Assembly: GCF_014202995.1 (NCBI RefSeq)
Contig: NZ_JACHIA010000001.1
Location: 372,001-436,000 of the forward strand
Source: Longimicrobium terrae
GTDB taxonomy: Bacteria > Gemmatimonadota > Gemmatimonadetes > Longimicrobiales > Longimicrobiaceae
Length of the DNA stretch: 64,000 nucleotides
Reading direction: 5' to 3'
A program made the position numbers and the translations under genes. Of the stretch, positions 24,347 to 32,277 are shown piece by piece (position 1 is the stretch's first letter; each line of letters opens with the position of its first letter). The notes below the pieces were generated by a model. It made no database searches and had not been told where the DNA came from. It saw nothing but the letters and a program-made list of their open reading frames with translations.

Positions 24347-25882
24347 ATGAATCCCGAAGTCCTCGCCGCCTCGCGCGCGGCCTTTTCGCAGACCGGCGCC
24401 ATCACCCTCGGCGCGCCGGTGCACGAAGGCCAGTGCGCGCCCGAGCCCGTCGTCACGCTGCCGCTCTCGCTCATGAACCGCCACGGGCTGATCGCCGGGG
24501 CCACGGGCACGGGCAAGACCAAGACGCTGCAGCTGATCGCCGAACAGCTTTCCGCGGCCGGCGTCCCCGTCTTTCTCTCCGACGTCAAGGGCGACCTCAG
24601 CGGCATCGGCGCGGCGGGCGAGGCGAGCGAACGGGTCAAGGCACGCGCGGCGGAGACGGGATACGTGTGGAATCCGTCCGCCATGCCCGTGGAGTACCTG
24701 AGCCTGAGCGGCGCGCTCGGCGCGCAGATGCGAGCGACGCTCTCCTCCTTCGGCCCGCTGCTGCTGGCGCGCGTGCTGGGGCTGAACGCCACGCAGACCA
24801 GCGTGCTGACGCTCGTCTTCAAGTATTGCGACGACAAGGGCCTGCTCCTTCTGGACCTTTCCGACCTGCGCGCGGCACTGCAGTACCTGTCGGACGACGG
24901 CGCGGACGAGCTCAAGGCGTACGGCGGAATGAGCAAGCAGACCGTCGGCGTGCTGCTGCGCGAACTGGTGGAGTTGGAGCAGCAGGACGCGGATCTGCTC
25001 TTCGGCGAGCCGGAGTTCGACGTGGATGACCTGCTGCGCACGGCGCCGGACGGCCGCGGTATCGTCAGCGTCCTGGAGCTGCAGGACGTGCAGGACCGGC
25101 CCGCGCTGTTCAGCACCTTTCTGCTGTGGATGCTGGCGACGCTGTATCACACGCTCCCCGAAGTGGGCGACGCCGACAAGCCCAAGCTCGTGTTCTTTTT
25201 TGATGAAGCGCACCTGCTGTTCGACAACGCGCCGCCCGCGCTGCTGGAGCAGGTGCAGCAGGTCGTCCGCCTGATCCGCTCCAAGGGCGTGGGCGTCTTC
25301 TTCATCACCCAGAACCCGCGCGACGTGCCGGCGGAAGTGCTGGGCCAGCTGGGGCACCGCGTGCAGCACGCCCTGCGCGCGTTCACGCCGGACGATGAGA
25401 AAGCGCTGCGCTCCGCCGCGAGAACGTATCCCAGGACGCCGTTCTACGACGTGCAGGAGACGCTCACGTCGCTCGGCATCGGCGAGGCGCTGGTCACCAC
25501 GCTGTCGCCAACCGGTGTGCCCACGCCTCCGTTCGCGACGCGGATGGTTCCCCCCACGTCGCGCATGGGCCCGCTGACCGCGGAGGAGTTGCGCGCGCAA
25601 CTGGCGGCTTCGGCGCAGGTGCGGCGGTACGCGCAGGCGGTGGACCGCGAGAGCGCGCGCGAACTGCTTGAGGCGCGCATGGCGGACGCGGAGGACGAGG
25701 CGGAAAAGGCGCCGTCCCGCTCCGCTTCCCGCTCGACCCGAGATGATGCGCCGAAGCGGAAGCCGAAGGAGGAGCGGAGCGCGCTGGAGCAGATCCTCCG
25801 CTCGCCGACCGCCAAGTCGTTCGCCAGCACGCTCGCGCGCGGGCTGCTGGGCGCCCTCATGGGAGGACGGCGCCGCCGCTGA
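24347..25882 (+). CDS. HerA-like DUF853 ATPase
   Basis: 511 residues. Walker A G-A-T-G-T-G-K-T at 51-58, Walker B K-L-V-F-F-F-D-E-A-H-L-L-F near 280, and I-T-Q-N-P-R-D-V-P-x-x-V-L-G-Q-L-G-H-R-V-Q-H-A-L-R-A-F, characteristic of the YjgR/DUF853 branch of HerA-FtsK ATPases. The C-terminal 60 residues are charged and low complexity. Probably a hexameric ATPase acting on DNA or in an unknown housekeeping role. No NurA-type nuclease is adjacent, so the classical HerA-NurA pairing is not supported. Confidence 0.9.
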   Translation: MNPEVLAASRAAFSQTGAITLGAPVHEGQCAPEPVVTLPLSLMNRHGLIAGATGTGKTKTLQLIAEQLSAAGVPVFLSDVKGDLSGIGAAGEASERVKARAAETGYVWNPSAMPVEYLSLSGALGAQMRATLSSFGPLLLARVLGLNATQTSVLTLVFKYCDDKGLLLLDLSDLRAALQYLSDDGADELKAYGGMSKQTVGVLLRELVELEQQDADLLFGEPEFDVDDLLRTAPDGRGIVSVLELQDVQDRPALFSTFLLWMLATLYHTLPEVGDADKPKLVFFFDEAHLLFDNAPPALLEQVQQVVRLIRSKGVGVFFITQNPRDVPAEVLGQLGHRVQHALRAFTPDDEKALRSAARTYPRTPFYDVQETLTSLGIGEALVTTLSPTGVPTPPFATRMVPPTSRMGPLTAEELRAQLAASAQVRRYAQAVDRESARELLEARMADAEDEAEKAPSRSASRSTRDDAPKRKPKEERSALEQILRSPTAKSFASTLARGLLGALMGGRRRR

Positions 25883-26107
25883 TCTGGCCGCCGCGCGCAC
25901 GCGGAGGCGCGTGAAGTGCGGCCGGTGGCGGGATGCGTGTGATCACGCAAGTCTCTGCAAGTCATCAACATCGCCGCGCACCCCTCCGGGTGCGCGGCGA
26001 TCGCTTCGGCGGCCTTTCGGGTGGCATGCCGATTGCCTTTCTCTGTCCACGGAAGGAATGGCAGGCCCGCGTCTCGCCGGGGGACGCCGCACTGGAGGTT
26101 GCAGACG

Positions 26108-26497
26108 ATGCCGGCACAACGCATACTCGTCATCGAGGACGAGACGGGCGCCCGCGAGGCGCTCAAGAGCCTCCTGGACGAGGAAGGCTACACGGTGTGC
26201 ACGGCGGAAGACGGCCGGCGCGGCCTTGAACGGCTCACCGACTTTCGCCCCGACACGGTGGTGTGCGACTTCTACCTCCCCGACATCGACGGACTGCAGG
26301 TGGTGCGCGCCATCCGCTCCGCTGGCGAGCGCGGCATCACTGTCATCGTCATCACGGCGGGGTGCGGCGGCGAAGAGGCGGAAAGCACGCTTCGGCGCGA
26401 GGCCGACTACTTTTTTCAGAAGCCGCTGGACCTGCGCCGCTTTCGCGACGTACTGGAGGCCGGTGCCTCCCCCACGGAGGCGCTCAGCCTCCACTGA
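26108..26497 (+). CDS. Stand-alone response regulator receiver protein
   Basis: 129 residues from ATG 26108; a longer in-frame start at 26021 adds a stretch unlike a receiver. I-L-V-I-E-D-E-T, V-V-C-D-F-Y-L-P-D-I-D-G (phospho-Asp), V-I-V-I-T-A and F-F-Q-K-P-L give the full set of CheY-like residues. No output domain, so it must work through a partner. No kinase gene is adjacent. It lies 23 bases before the YtxH-like gene. Confidence 0.88.
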   Translation: MPAQRILVIEDETGAREALKSLLDEEGYTVCTAEDGRRGLERLTDFRPDTVVCDFYLPDIDGLQVVRAIRSAGERGITVIVITAGCGGEEAESTLRREADYFFQKPLDLRRFRDVLEAGASPTEALSLH

Positions 26498-26520
26498 ACC
26501 CATCTCCATCAGGAACCCGA

Positions 26521-27171
26521 ATGCGCAACGAGCCCACCCTGCCGCAGATCGTCATTGAAGAGCGCGGCGGGGGCGCCGGCACGTTCGTGCTGGGGATGAT
26601 CGTGGGCGCGGGGATCGCGCTGGTGCTGGCCCCGCGCTCCGGACGTGAGACGCAGCGCGCCCTTCGCGGCGTGGCCGGCGGCCTGCGCGAAACCGCGGCC
26701 GGCGGCGTGGACGAGGCGCGCGCATCCGTCAGCGGATGGGTGCACCGCGGCCGCGAGCGCGTGGACGCCGTGCGCGGCGCCGTGGACACCAAGGTGGACC
26801 AGGCGCGCACCGCCGTGGAAGACGGCCGCGCCGCCGCCGCCCAGGCCCAGTCGGAACTGCGCCGCCGCGTGGCCGAGGCCAAGGCCAGCTACCGCTCCGG
26901 CCAGCGCGGCGAGGTCCCGGTTCCCTCCGGCCCGCGGCTCACTCCGCTGTCCCCTTCCGCCGGTTCGTCGGGCGCACGGGTGACCATCGAAGGAGAGCCC
27001 GCCCCGCCGGCGCTCACGCTCAGCCGGCCCGCGGCGGAACGGGCCACGGCCGATCGTCCTCCAGTCGATCGTCCGGAAGGCGGAAGCATGGTGGTGCAGG
27101 AGGTGGTGATCACCCGCGTGAGCACGGAGACGGACGCGGGCGACCTGGTGGACGGCGACGTGGCGAAGTGA
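26521..27171 (+). CDS. YtxH-like membrane-anchored protein
   Basis: 216 residues. One Gly-rich hydrophobic helix near the N-terminus (T-F-V-L-G-M-I-V-G-A-G-I-A-L-V-L-A-P-R-S-G-R-E-T) is the YtxH signature, where the helix is followed by A-P-x-S-G. A long Ala/Arg/Glu helical region (about 50-125) likely forms an amphipathic or coiled-coil stalk, then a Pro-rich disordered tail. Function unknown; the family is often linked to envelope stress. Followed 31 bases later by yihY. Confidence 0.7.
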   Translation: MRNEPTLPQIVIEERGGGAGTFVLGMIVGAGIALVLAPRSGRETQRALRGVAGGLRETAAGGVDEARASVSGWVHRGRERVDAVRGAVDTKVDQARTAVEDGRAAAAQAQSELRRRVAEAKASYRSGQRGEVPVPSGPRLTPLSPSAGSSGARVTIEGEPAPPALTLSRPAAERATADRPPVDRPEGGSMVVQEVVITRVSTETDAGDLVDGDVAK

Positions 27172-27202
27172 CGGCGCCGCTCGCGCGTTCGTCCCTGCGG
27201 CC

Positions 27203-28144
27203 ATGAGCGAACCGGCCGTTTCCCCGTCGCGGGTGACGGTGCTGCGGAGGGCCGCCGGCGCGGCCCTTCGGCGCGTTATGGGCGGATGGTTCGATTTCAT
27301 CCGCCGGGTGTACCAGAAGGCGGGCGAAGACGACATCTTCTTTCTGTCCGGCGCCATCGCCTTCAATGTGCTGGTGGCGGCGGTTCCGTTTCTGCTGATG
27401 CTGATCGGCGTGTTCGGCTACGTGCTGCAGCGCGCCGTGGACGACCCGCAGCAGGCGGCGGTGGAATACGTGGTGAGCATTCTTCCACCCTCGCAGAAGG
27501 TGGTGACGCTCACCCGCGCGCTGGTGACCGAGGTGGTGGCCGGGCGCACGCGCTTCGGCATCGTCGGTCTGGTGCTGTTCATGTGGTCGTCCACGCGGCT
27601 GGTGGGCACGCTGCGGTCGGTGCTCAAGCACATCTTTGACCTGCCGGAAGAGCGCGGCATCGTCGATGGCAAGATCTTCGACATCCAGATGGTGCTGGTG
27701 GCGGGAACGCTGTTTCTGCTCAACACCGGCACCACCGTTCTGGTGGAGGCCGCGCAGAACTACGGCGTGCAGACGCTGGGGCTGTCCGGCCGGGCGGAGG
27801 TGGTGGCGATGCAGCGGGCGCTGGCGCGGATACTGGCGTTCGGCTTCATCCTGCTGATGTTCGTGCTGATGTACCGCTTTCTGCCCAAACGAAAGACGCC
27901 GTGGCGCATCGCCATCGTGGCCGCCGTCTTCACGTCCGTGGTGTGGGAAGCGCTCAAGGGGACTTTTGCGTGGTACGTGGCCAACGTGGGCGACTGGCAG
28001 TCCACGTACGGCACGCTGGCCTCGCTGATCATCCTGGTGTTCTGGATCTATTACTCGGCCGTGGTGTTCGTGCTGGGCGGCGAGGTGGCGCAGGTGTACG
28101 ACCTGATGCGCATCCGCCGACGTCAACGGGAGTTGCTGGAATGA
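27203..28144 (+). CDS. YihY/BrkB-family inner-membrane protein
   Basis: 313 residues with six hydrophobic helices. F-L-S-G-A-I-A-F-N-V-L-V-A-A-V-P-F-L-L, R-L-V-G-T-L-R-S-V-L-K-H-I-F, and the C-terminal G-T-F-A-W-Y-V-A-N-V-G-D-W-Q-S-T-Y-G-T-L-A-S-L-I-I-L-V-F-W-I-Y-Y segment are typical for YihY. Despite the old name RNase BN, this is a membrane protein of unknown, possibly transport, function. Its stop overlaps the next start (ATGA). Confidence 0.9.
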   Translation: MSEPAVSPSRVTVLRRAAGAALRRVMGGWFDFIRRVYQKAGEDDIFFLSGAIAFNVLVAAVPFLLMLIGVFGYVLQRAVDDPQQAAVEYVVSILPPSQKVVTLTRALVTEVVAGRTRFGIVGLVLFMWSSTRLVGTLRSVLKHIFDLPEERGIVDGKIFDIQMVLVAGTLFLLNTGTTVLVEAAQNYGVQTLGLSGRAEVVAMQRALARILAFGFILLMFVLMYRFLPKRKTPWRIAIVAAVFTSVVWEALKGTFAWYVANVGDWQSTYGTLASLIILVFWIYYSAVVFVLGGEVAQVYDLMRIRRRQRELLE

Positions 28145-28767
28145 TGAAGTACGAAAGTGCGGGAGTGCGGAAGTACGAAAGTGGGTTCTTCGCGGCGCTG
28201 ATAGTCGTGCTGATGGCGGTCTTCGGTGCTGCGGATGGCTCGGCGCAGACGCTGCCGGGGTCGCCGCTGGCGCTGGCGCACGGCGTGGCGCGTGAGGGCG
28301 CGGCACGGTACCGCGATCCGCCCGTCGGTGCCGAGCGCTACATCGTCATCGCGCTGGAAGAGCACCGGCTGTACATGATGGAGGAAGAGCGCGTTCTGTG
28401 GTCCACCGTCGTGGGCACGGGCACGGGCACGCGGCTGGAAGGCGCCGGGCAGAAGTGGGAGTTCAGCACGCCGCGCGGCATGTTCCGCGTGCAGCGCAAG
28501 GAAAAGAACCCGCGCTGGTACGTGCCGGACTGGGCCTACATCGAGCGCGGCACGCCCATCCCCGCCCCCGGTTCAGAAGCGCGGTGGGAAGAAGGGATGC
28601 TGGGAACCACGGCGCTCTTTCTGGGCGAGGGCATCGCGCTCCACGGCACCGACAAGCCCGAACTGCTGGGCCAGGACGTGTCGCACGGATGCATCCGTAT
28701 GACCAACGAAGCCGCCCGCCAGCTGTATCACGAGGTGGAAGTCGGCACGCCCGTTTTCATCTACTGA
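28141..28767 (+). CDS. L,D-transpeptidase (YkuD domain)
   Basis: 208 residues from ATG 28141, overlapping the yihY stop. Hydrophobic signal segment about 17-35. The catalytic domain ends in I-A-L-H-G-T-D and D-V-S-H-G-C-I-R-M, the YkuD active-site His and Cys. Crosslinks peptidoglycan or attaches proteins to it from the periplasm. Odd point: residues about 3-15 (K-Y-E-S-A-G-V-R-K-Y-E-S-G) are encoded by a tandem GAAGTACGAAAGTG-type DNA repeat, so the repeat array has become the N-terminal coding sequence. Confidence 0.85.
   Translation: MMKYESAGVRKYESGFFAALIVVLMAVFGAADGSAQTLPGSPLALAHGVAREGAARYRDPPVGAERYIVIALEEHRLYMMEEERVLWSTVVGTGTGTRLEGAGQKWEFSTPRGMFRVQRKEKNPRWYVPDWAYIERGTPIPAPGSEARWEEGMLGTTALFLGEGIALHGTDKPELLGQDVSHGCIRMTNEAARQLYHEVEVGTPVFIY
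28146..28186. repeat. Tandem GAAGTACGAAAGTG-type array inside a coding start
   Basis: Units GAAGTACGAAAGTGCGGGAGTGCG and GAAGTACGAAAGTGG lie immediately after the start codon of the L,D-transpeptidase. Similar GTGCGTGAGTGC units occur in the intergenic patchwork at 14712-14750 and 15295-15330. Confidence 0.7.
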
Positions 28768-28830
28768 TCACCGACTGAAACGCCGCGCCGCCGTTCCGGG
28801 GGCGCGGCTCACGCACGCACGATCCGGTTC

Positions 28831-29304
28831 ATGGCAGACCAGAAGGCTGACGCGGGAAACAAGATCATCGTCAGTAACCGCAGGGCACGGTACGAGTACC
28901 ACATCCTTGATACGTGGGAGACGGGAATCGTGCTGCTGGGGACGGAAGTAAAGGCGCTGCGTCAGGCGCGCGCCAACCTGCAGGACTGCTTCGCCCGGCT
29001 GGACCGCGGCGAGCTGTGGCTGTATAACCTGCACATTTCCCCGTACGAGCAGGGCAACCGCTTCAACCACGACCCGCTGCGCCCCCGCAAGCTGCTGATG
29101 CACCGCAATCAGCTTCGCAAGCTGGTGGGACAGGTGGAGCAGAAGGGGCTTACGCTCGTTCCGCTGGACCTGCACTTCAGCGGCGGCATCGCCAAGGTGA
29201 ACCTGGCGCTGGTGAAGGGAAAGCAGCTGCACGACAAGCGCGAAACGCTCAAGGAACGCGCGGATGCGCGCGACATGGAGCGCGCCTACAAGGACAACCG
29301 CTAG
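28831..29304 (+). CDS. smpB: SsrA-binding protein SmpB
   Basis: 157 residues, standard length. N-R-R-A-R-Y-E-Y-H-I-L-D-T-W-E-T-G-I-V-L-L-G-T-E-V-K-A-L-R is the SmpB N-terminal signature; the C-terminal K-R-E-T-L-K-E-R matches the helical tail that enters the decoding centre. Binds tmRNA for ribosome rescue. The tmRNA gene itself is not seen in this window. The stop codon is directly followed by the next start (TAGATG). Confidence 0.95.
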   Translation: MADQKADAGNKIIVSNRRARYEYHILDTWETGIVLLGTEVKALRQARANLQDCFARLDRGELWLYNLHISPYEQGNRFNHDPLRPRKLLMHRNQLRKLVGQVEQKGLTLVPLDLHFSGGIAKVNLALVKGKQLHDKRETLKERADARDMERAYKDNR

Positions 29305-30531
29305 ATGCCGTTCTGGAGCAGCCGGATGCGAGTTCTGGCGACTCTCCTCTTTCTGTTCGCCATCGCCGCGCCGTCGACGACGGCGCTTCCCGCGCAGCCC
29401 GCGCCCGCTTCGTGGCGGCTGGCGAGTGGCACGGACGCCGTTTCCGTCACGGAAGCCACGGACCGCGGCTACGCCGCCATTCCCGTCTCCTCGCTCGTCA
29501 ACGTGGGCGCGCAGGTGGCGTACGAGGGCGGCGAGGTGATCGTGCGAATGGGCGGGCGACAGTTCGCGCTGCGCGTGGACTCGCCCGGCGTGCGGGTGGA
29601 TGGGCAGCCGCGCATGCTGGCGTCGCCCACGTACTCGCAGGGTGGCGTGATCTACGTTCCCACCGCATTCCTGGCGATCCTTGGAGAGATGGCGGGCGGG
29701 GCGGTTTCGGTCGATGCGAACGCGCGTACGCTGCGGGTGGATCCCGCCGCGCTGGCCTCGGCCGCCACGCGCGCGCCGGTGACGGCTTCCGTGCCGAATG
29801 CGCCCGCCGCGCCGAACGCTCCGCCGCGTCGCCGGCTGATCGTGGTCGATGCGGGACACGGCGGAGTGGACCCGGGCGCGCAGGGGCCGTCGGGCACGCG
29901 CGAGAAGCACATCAACCTGCGCATCTCGCGGCGCGTGGCGGAGATTCTGTCCGCCGATCCGACGTACGAGGTGCGGATGACGCGTGACCGCGACACGCTC
30001 ATCGCCCTGCGCGACCGCGGGCGCATGGCAAACGCGTGGCGCGACGAGGGGCAGCAGGCGCTGTTCATGTCCATCCACTGCAACGCGAATCCCAGCCGCG
30101 CCGAGGCGGGGTACGAGACGTACTTTCTGGCCGAGGCGCGCACGGCGGACGCCCAGCGCGTGCAGGCGATGGAAGACGCGGCGGAGCGGTACGAGGAGCG
30201 TCCGAACGGCCACACGCCGCTGGACTTCATCATGAGCGATCTGCGGCAGAACCAGCACCTGCGCGAAAGCAGCGACTGGGCGCAGATGATTCAGAACCGG
30301 CTGCGCGAGGTGCATCCCGGTCGCAGCCGTGGCGTAAAGCAGGCGGGATTCGCCGTGCTCGTCGGCGCGTTCATGCCGGCGGTGCTGGTGGAGATCGGCT
30401 TCATCAGCAACCGCACCGAAGAGGCGATGCTGAACGATCCCGAGCAGCAGGAGCGCATCGCCCAGCAGCTTGCCCAAGGCGTCCGCGACTTCTTTGCCGC
30501 CAGCGAGCGACGGCAGAGCGCCGGCGACTGA
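29305..30531 (+). CDS. N-acetylmuramoyl-L-alanine amidase (Amidase_3)
   Basis: 408 residues from ATG 29305; ATG 29326 with GGAG upstream also plausible. A signal peptide (about 8-28) leads to an N-terminal domain resembling a copper-amine-oxidase-like or AMIN-type beta domain, then Amidase_3 from about 174: V-V-D-A-G-H-G-G (zinc His), G-T-R-E-K-H-I-N-L (zinc Glu), M-S-I-H-C-N-A (zinc His), and V-L-V-E-I-G-F-I-S-N (catalytic Glu). Cleaves the stem peptide from peptidoglycan. Adjacent to smpB and the L,D-transpeptidase. Confidence 0.92.
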   Translation: MPFWSSRMRVLATLLFLFAIAAPSTTALPAQPAPASWRLASGTDAVSVTEATDRGYAAIPVSSLVNVGAQVAYEGGEVIVRMGGRQFALRVDSPGVRVDGQPRMLASPTYSQGGVIYVPTAFLAILGEMAGGAVSVDANARTLRVDPAALASAATRAPVTASVPNAPAAPNAPPRRRLIVVDAGHGGVDPGAQGPSGTREKHINLRISRRVAEILSADPTYEVRMTRDRDTLIALRDRGRMANAWRDEGQQALFMSIHCNANPSRAEAGYETYFLAEARTADAQRVQAMEDAAERYEERPNGHTPLDFIMSDLRQNQHLRESSDWAQMIQNRLREVHPGRSRGVKQAGFAVLVGAFMPAVLVEIGFISNRTEEAMLNDPEQQERIAQQLAQGVRDFFAASERRQSAGD

Positions 30532-30554
30532 TCGTCGTCCCCTAAGATGAGAAT

Positions 30555-30583
30555 CGGCCCGCCCGGACCTTCCCGGCGGGCCG
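30555..30583 (+). terminator. Hairpin between the amidase and pyrF
   Basis: CGGCCCGCC pairs with GGCGGGCCG (30555-30563 with 30575-30583). No U tract, so it is either a weak terminator or a leader structure 38 bases before pyrF. Confidence 0.5.
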
Positions 30584-30620
30584 AAGTGTACTCACCCCAA
30601 TCAGTTATGGAGCCCCGCCC

Positions 30621-31337
30621 ATGCGCCCCACCGCGATCATCGCCCTGGACGTCCCCTCGCGCGCCGAAGCGGAGCGCCTGCTGGACCGCATCGGCCCGTC
30701 CGCGGACTACGTAAAGGTTGGTCTGCAGCTGTTCACGGCGGAGGGGCCGGACGTGGTGCGGGCCATGACGGCGCGTGGATGCCGGGTGTTTCTGGACCTG
30801 AAGCTGCACGACATTCCCGCCACCGTCGCCCACGCGGTGACCAGCGCGGCCGGGCTCGGCGCCGACCTGCTGACGATCCACACCTCCGGCGGCGCGGCGA
30901 TGATGCGTGCGGCGGCAAAGGCGAGGGATGCAGCGGGCCCGTCCGCGCCGCGGCTGCTGGGCGTGACGCTGCTGACCTCGCTGACGGAGCGCGAGGCGGC
31001 GGAAGCGTGGGGGCGCGACTCGGTGGACGCGGGCGCGGAAGTGGCCCGCCTCGCGCGGCTGGCGGAAGAATGTGGCCTGGACGGAGTGGTATCGTCCGTA
31101 CACGAGGTCACGACGGTGCGCGGTGCCACGAGTGACGGCTTCCGCGTGCTGACGCCCGGAATCCGCCTCGCCGGCGACGTCGCGGGAGACCAGGCCCGCG
31201 TGGCGACGCCTGCGGAGGCCGCGCGGCTGGGATCGGACTACATCATCCTCGGCCGATCCATCACGGCCGCGGCGGACCCGGCGGCGGCGATGGCCCGCGC
31301 GCTCGCGGAACTGAATTCACTACCGGTGACGGCATAG
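30621..31337 (+). CDS. pyrF: Orotidine 5'-phosphate decarboxylase
   Basis: 238 residues. I-I-A-L-D-V opens the barrel; V-F-L-D-L-K-L-H-D-I-P carries the catalytic Lys/Asp array; I-H-T-S-G-G and V-L-T-P-G-I-R complete the nucleotide-binding sites. Converts OMP to UMP in pyrimidine synthesis. It directly abuts the next gene (TAGATG). Confidence 0.95.
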   Translation: MRPTAIIALDVPSRAEAERLLDRIGPSADYVKVGLQLFTAEGPDVVRAMTARGCRVFLDLKLHDIPATVAHAVTSAAGLGADLLTIHTSGGAAMMRAAAKARDAAGPSAPRLLGVTLLTSLTEREAAEAWGRDSVDAGAEVARLARLAEECGLDGVVSSVHEVTTVRGATSDGFRVLTPGIRLAGDVAGDQARVATPAEAARLGSDYIILGRSITAAADPAAAMARALAELNSLPVTA

Positions 31338-31787
31338 ATGAAGATCGTACGGATCGTTTCCCTGTTTCTCCCGCTGATCATGCTGGTGCTGCTGCCGCGC
31401 GCACTCGCCGCGCAGCAGCCCGCGCCGCTGGAGAACTTCGTCGCCCGCATCGCCACGCTATGGTCGCGCGCCGACGCGGACGCCATCGTGGCGCTGGCGC
31501 CGGCGGACGGCCGCATCCTGCTGGACTTGGCTGGCGACGGCCCGGGCGAGGTGCAGGAGCGCCATGCGTCGGCCGCGCTGCGCCGGCTGTTCGGCGAGCG
31601 GGAAAACGTGTCCGTGCGGCCGCGACAGGTAACCATCAGCGGCGGCGCGCCCGTCCGCGGTTTTGGCGAGCTTACGTGGCTCTCCCGCCCGCGCGGCGTG
31701 TCTGACAACCTGTCGTCCATCATCTACGTGGGCGCGGTGTGGGAAGACGGCGCGTGGCGGCTTAGGGAACTCCGCGTGCTGCGGTAA
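31338..31787 (+). CDS. Secreted NTF2-like protein of unknown function
   Basis: 149 residues. Signal peptide 1-25 (I-V-S-L-F-L-P-L-I-M-L-V-L-L-P-R-A-L-A-A-Q). The remainder (L-E-N-F-V-A-R-I-A-T-L-W-S-R-A-D-A-D-A-I, then beta strands G-F-G-E-L-T-W and V-G-A-V-W-E-D-G-A-W-R-L-R-E-L-R-V) has the helix-then-sheet layout of a cystatin/NTF2-like fold (SnoaL/DUF4783 type). Catalysis unlikely. Cotranscribed with pyrF by position only. Confidence 0.65.
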   Translation: MKIVRIVSLFLPLIMLVLLPRALAAQQPAPLENFVARIATLWSRADADAIVALAPADGRILLDLAGDGPGEVQERHASAALRRLFGERENVSVRPRQVTISGGAPVRGFGELTWLSRPRGVSDNLSSIIYVGAVWEDGAWRLRELRVLR

Positions 31788-31801
31788 GGGCAACTGCGAT
31801 G

Positions 31802-31906
31802 TCACGCAGAGCAGCAGAGAAGCAGAGGAAAAAAGGGAGGAGGGCCGGAATTCGGTCCTCCTCCCTTTCTTTTGTTCTTTCTCTGCTGCTTTGCGGCTCT
31901 GTGTGA
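31802..31906. repeat. Long hairpin repeat element H3
   Basis: Arms 31802-31827 and 31881-31906 (TCACGCAGAGCAGCAGAG and mirror) match the inner hairpin of elements at 16955 and 23778, with no outer arms. Inside is a second perfect hairpin, AAAGGGAGGAGG (31832-31843) with CCTCCTCCCTTT (31857-31868). Confidence 0.85.
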
Positions 31907-31962
31907 GGCCCTTCTGTCGTACGATGGACCACGGCGACCAGTCGGGGGCGGCACTCCCAACT

Positions 31963-32186
31963 ATGTCATCCTGAGCGAGCGGCCACGGCCAACCCTCCGC
32001 CGCACCGTTGGTTGCAGCGAGTCGAAGGATCTTGCCACATCGCCGGCCACGAGCACCGCAATCCGAGTCTGATCCGTTCCCCGTCTGTCGCGCGCGCCGA
32101 ATCTGCCGTGGCAAGATCCTTCGACTACGCGCCGGAGCTCGGCATGTCGACAAAAGCCGGTGCGGCGCTTCGCTCAGGATGACAGG
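31963..32186. repeat. Inverted pair of TCATCCTGAG / GAAGGATCT repeats
   Basis: Left copy 31963-32038 begins ATGTCATCCTGAGCGAGCGG and ends GTCGAAGGATCTTGCCAC; right copy 32106-32186 is its inverted relative (TGGCAAGATCCTTCGAC ... CGCTTCGCTCAGGATGACAG). Same family as 7618-7686 and 7879-7945. Together with the element at 31802 this fills 31788-32277, which has no gene. Confidence 0.8.
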
Positions 32187-32277
32187 TTTGGGGGCGTGAC
32201 AAGGTTTGGGGTCAGACCCGGGATGACATCAAACGAGAACGCCGCCGCGAGAAGACTCGCGGCGGCGTTCTACAAAA

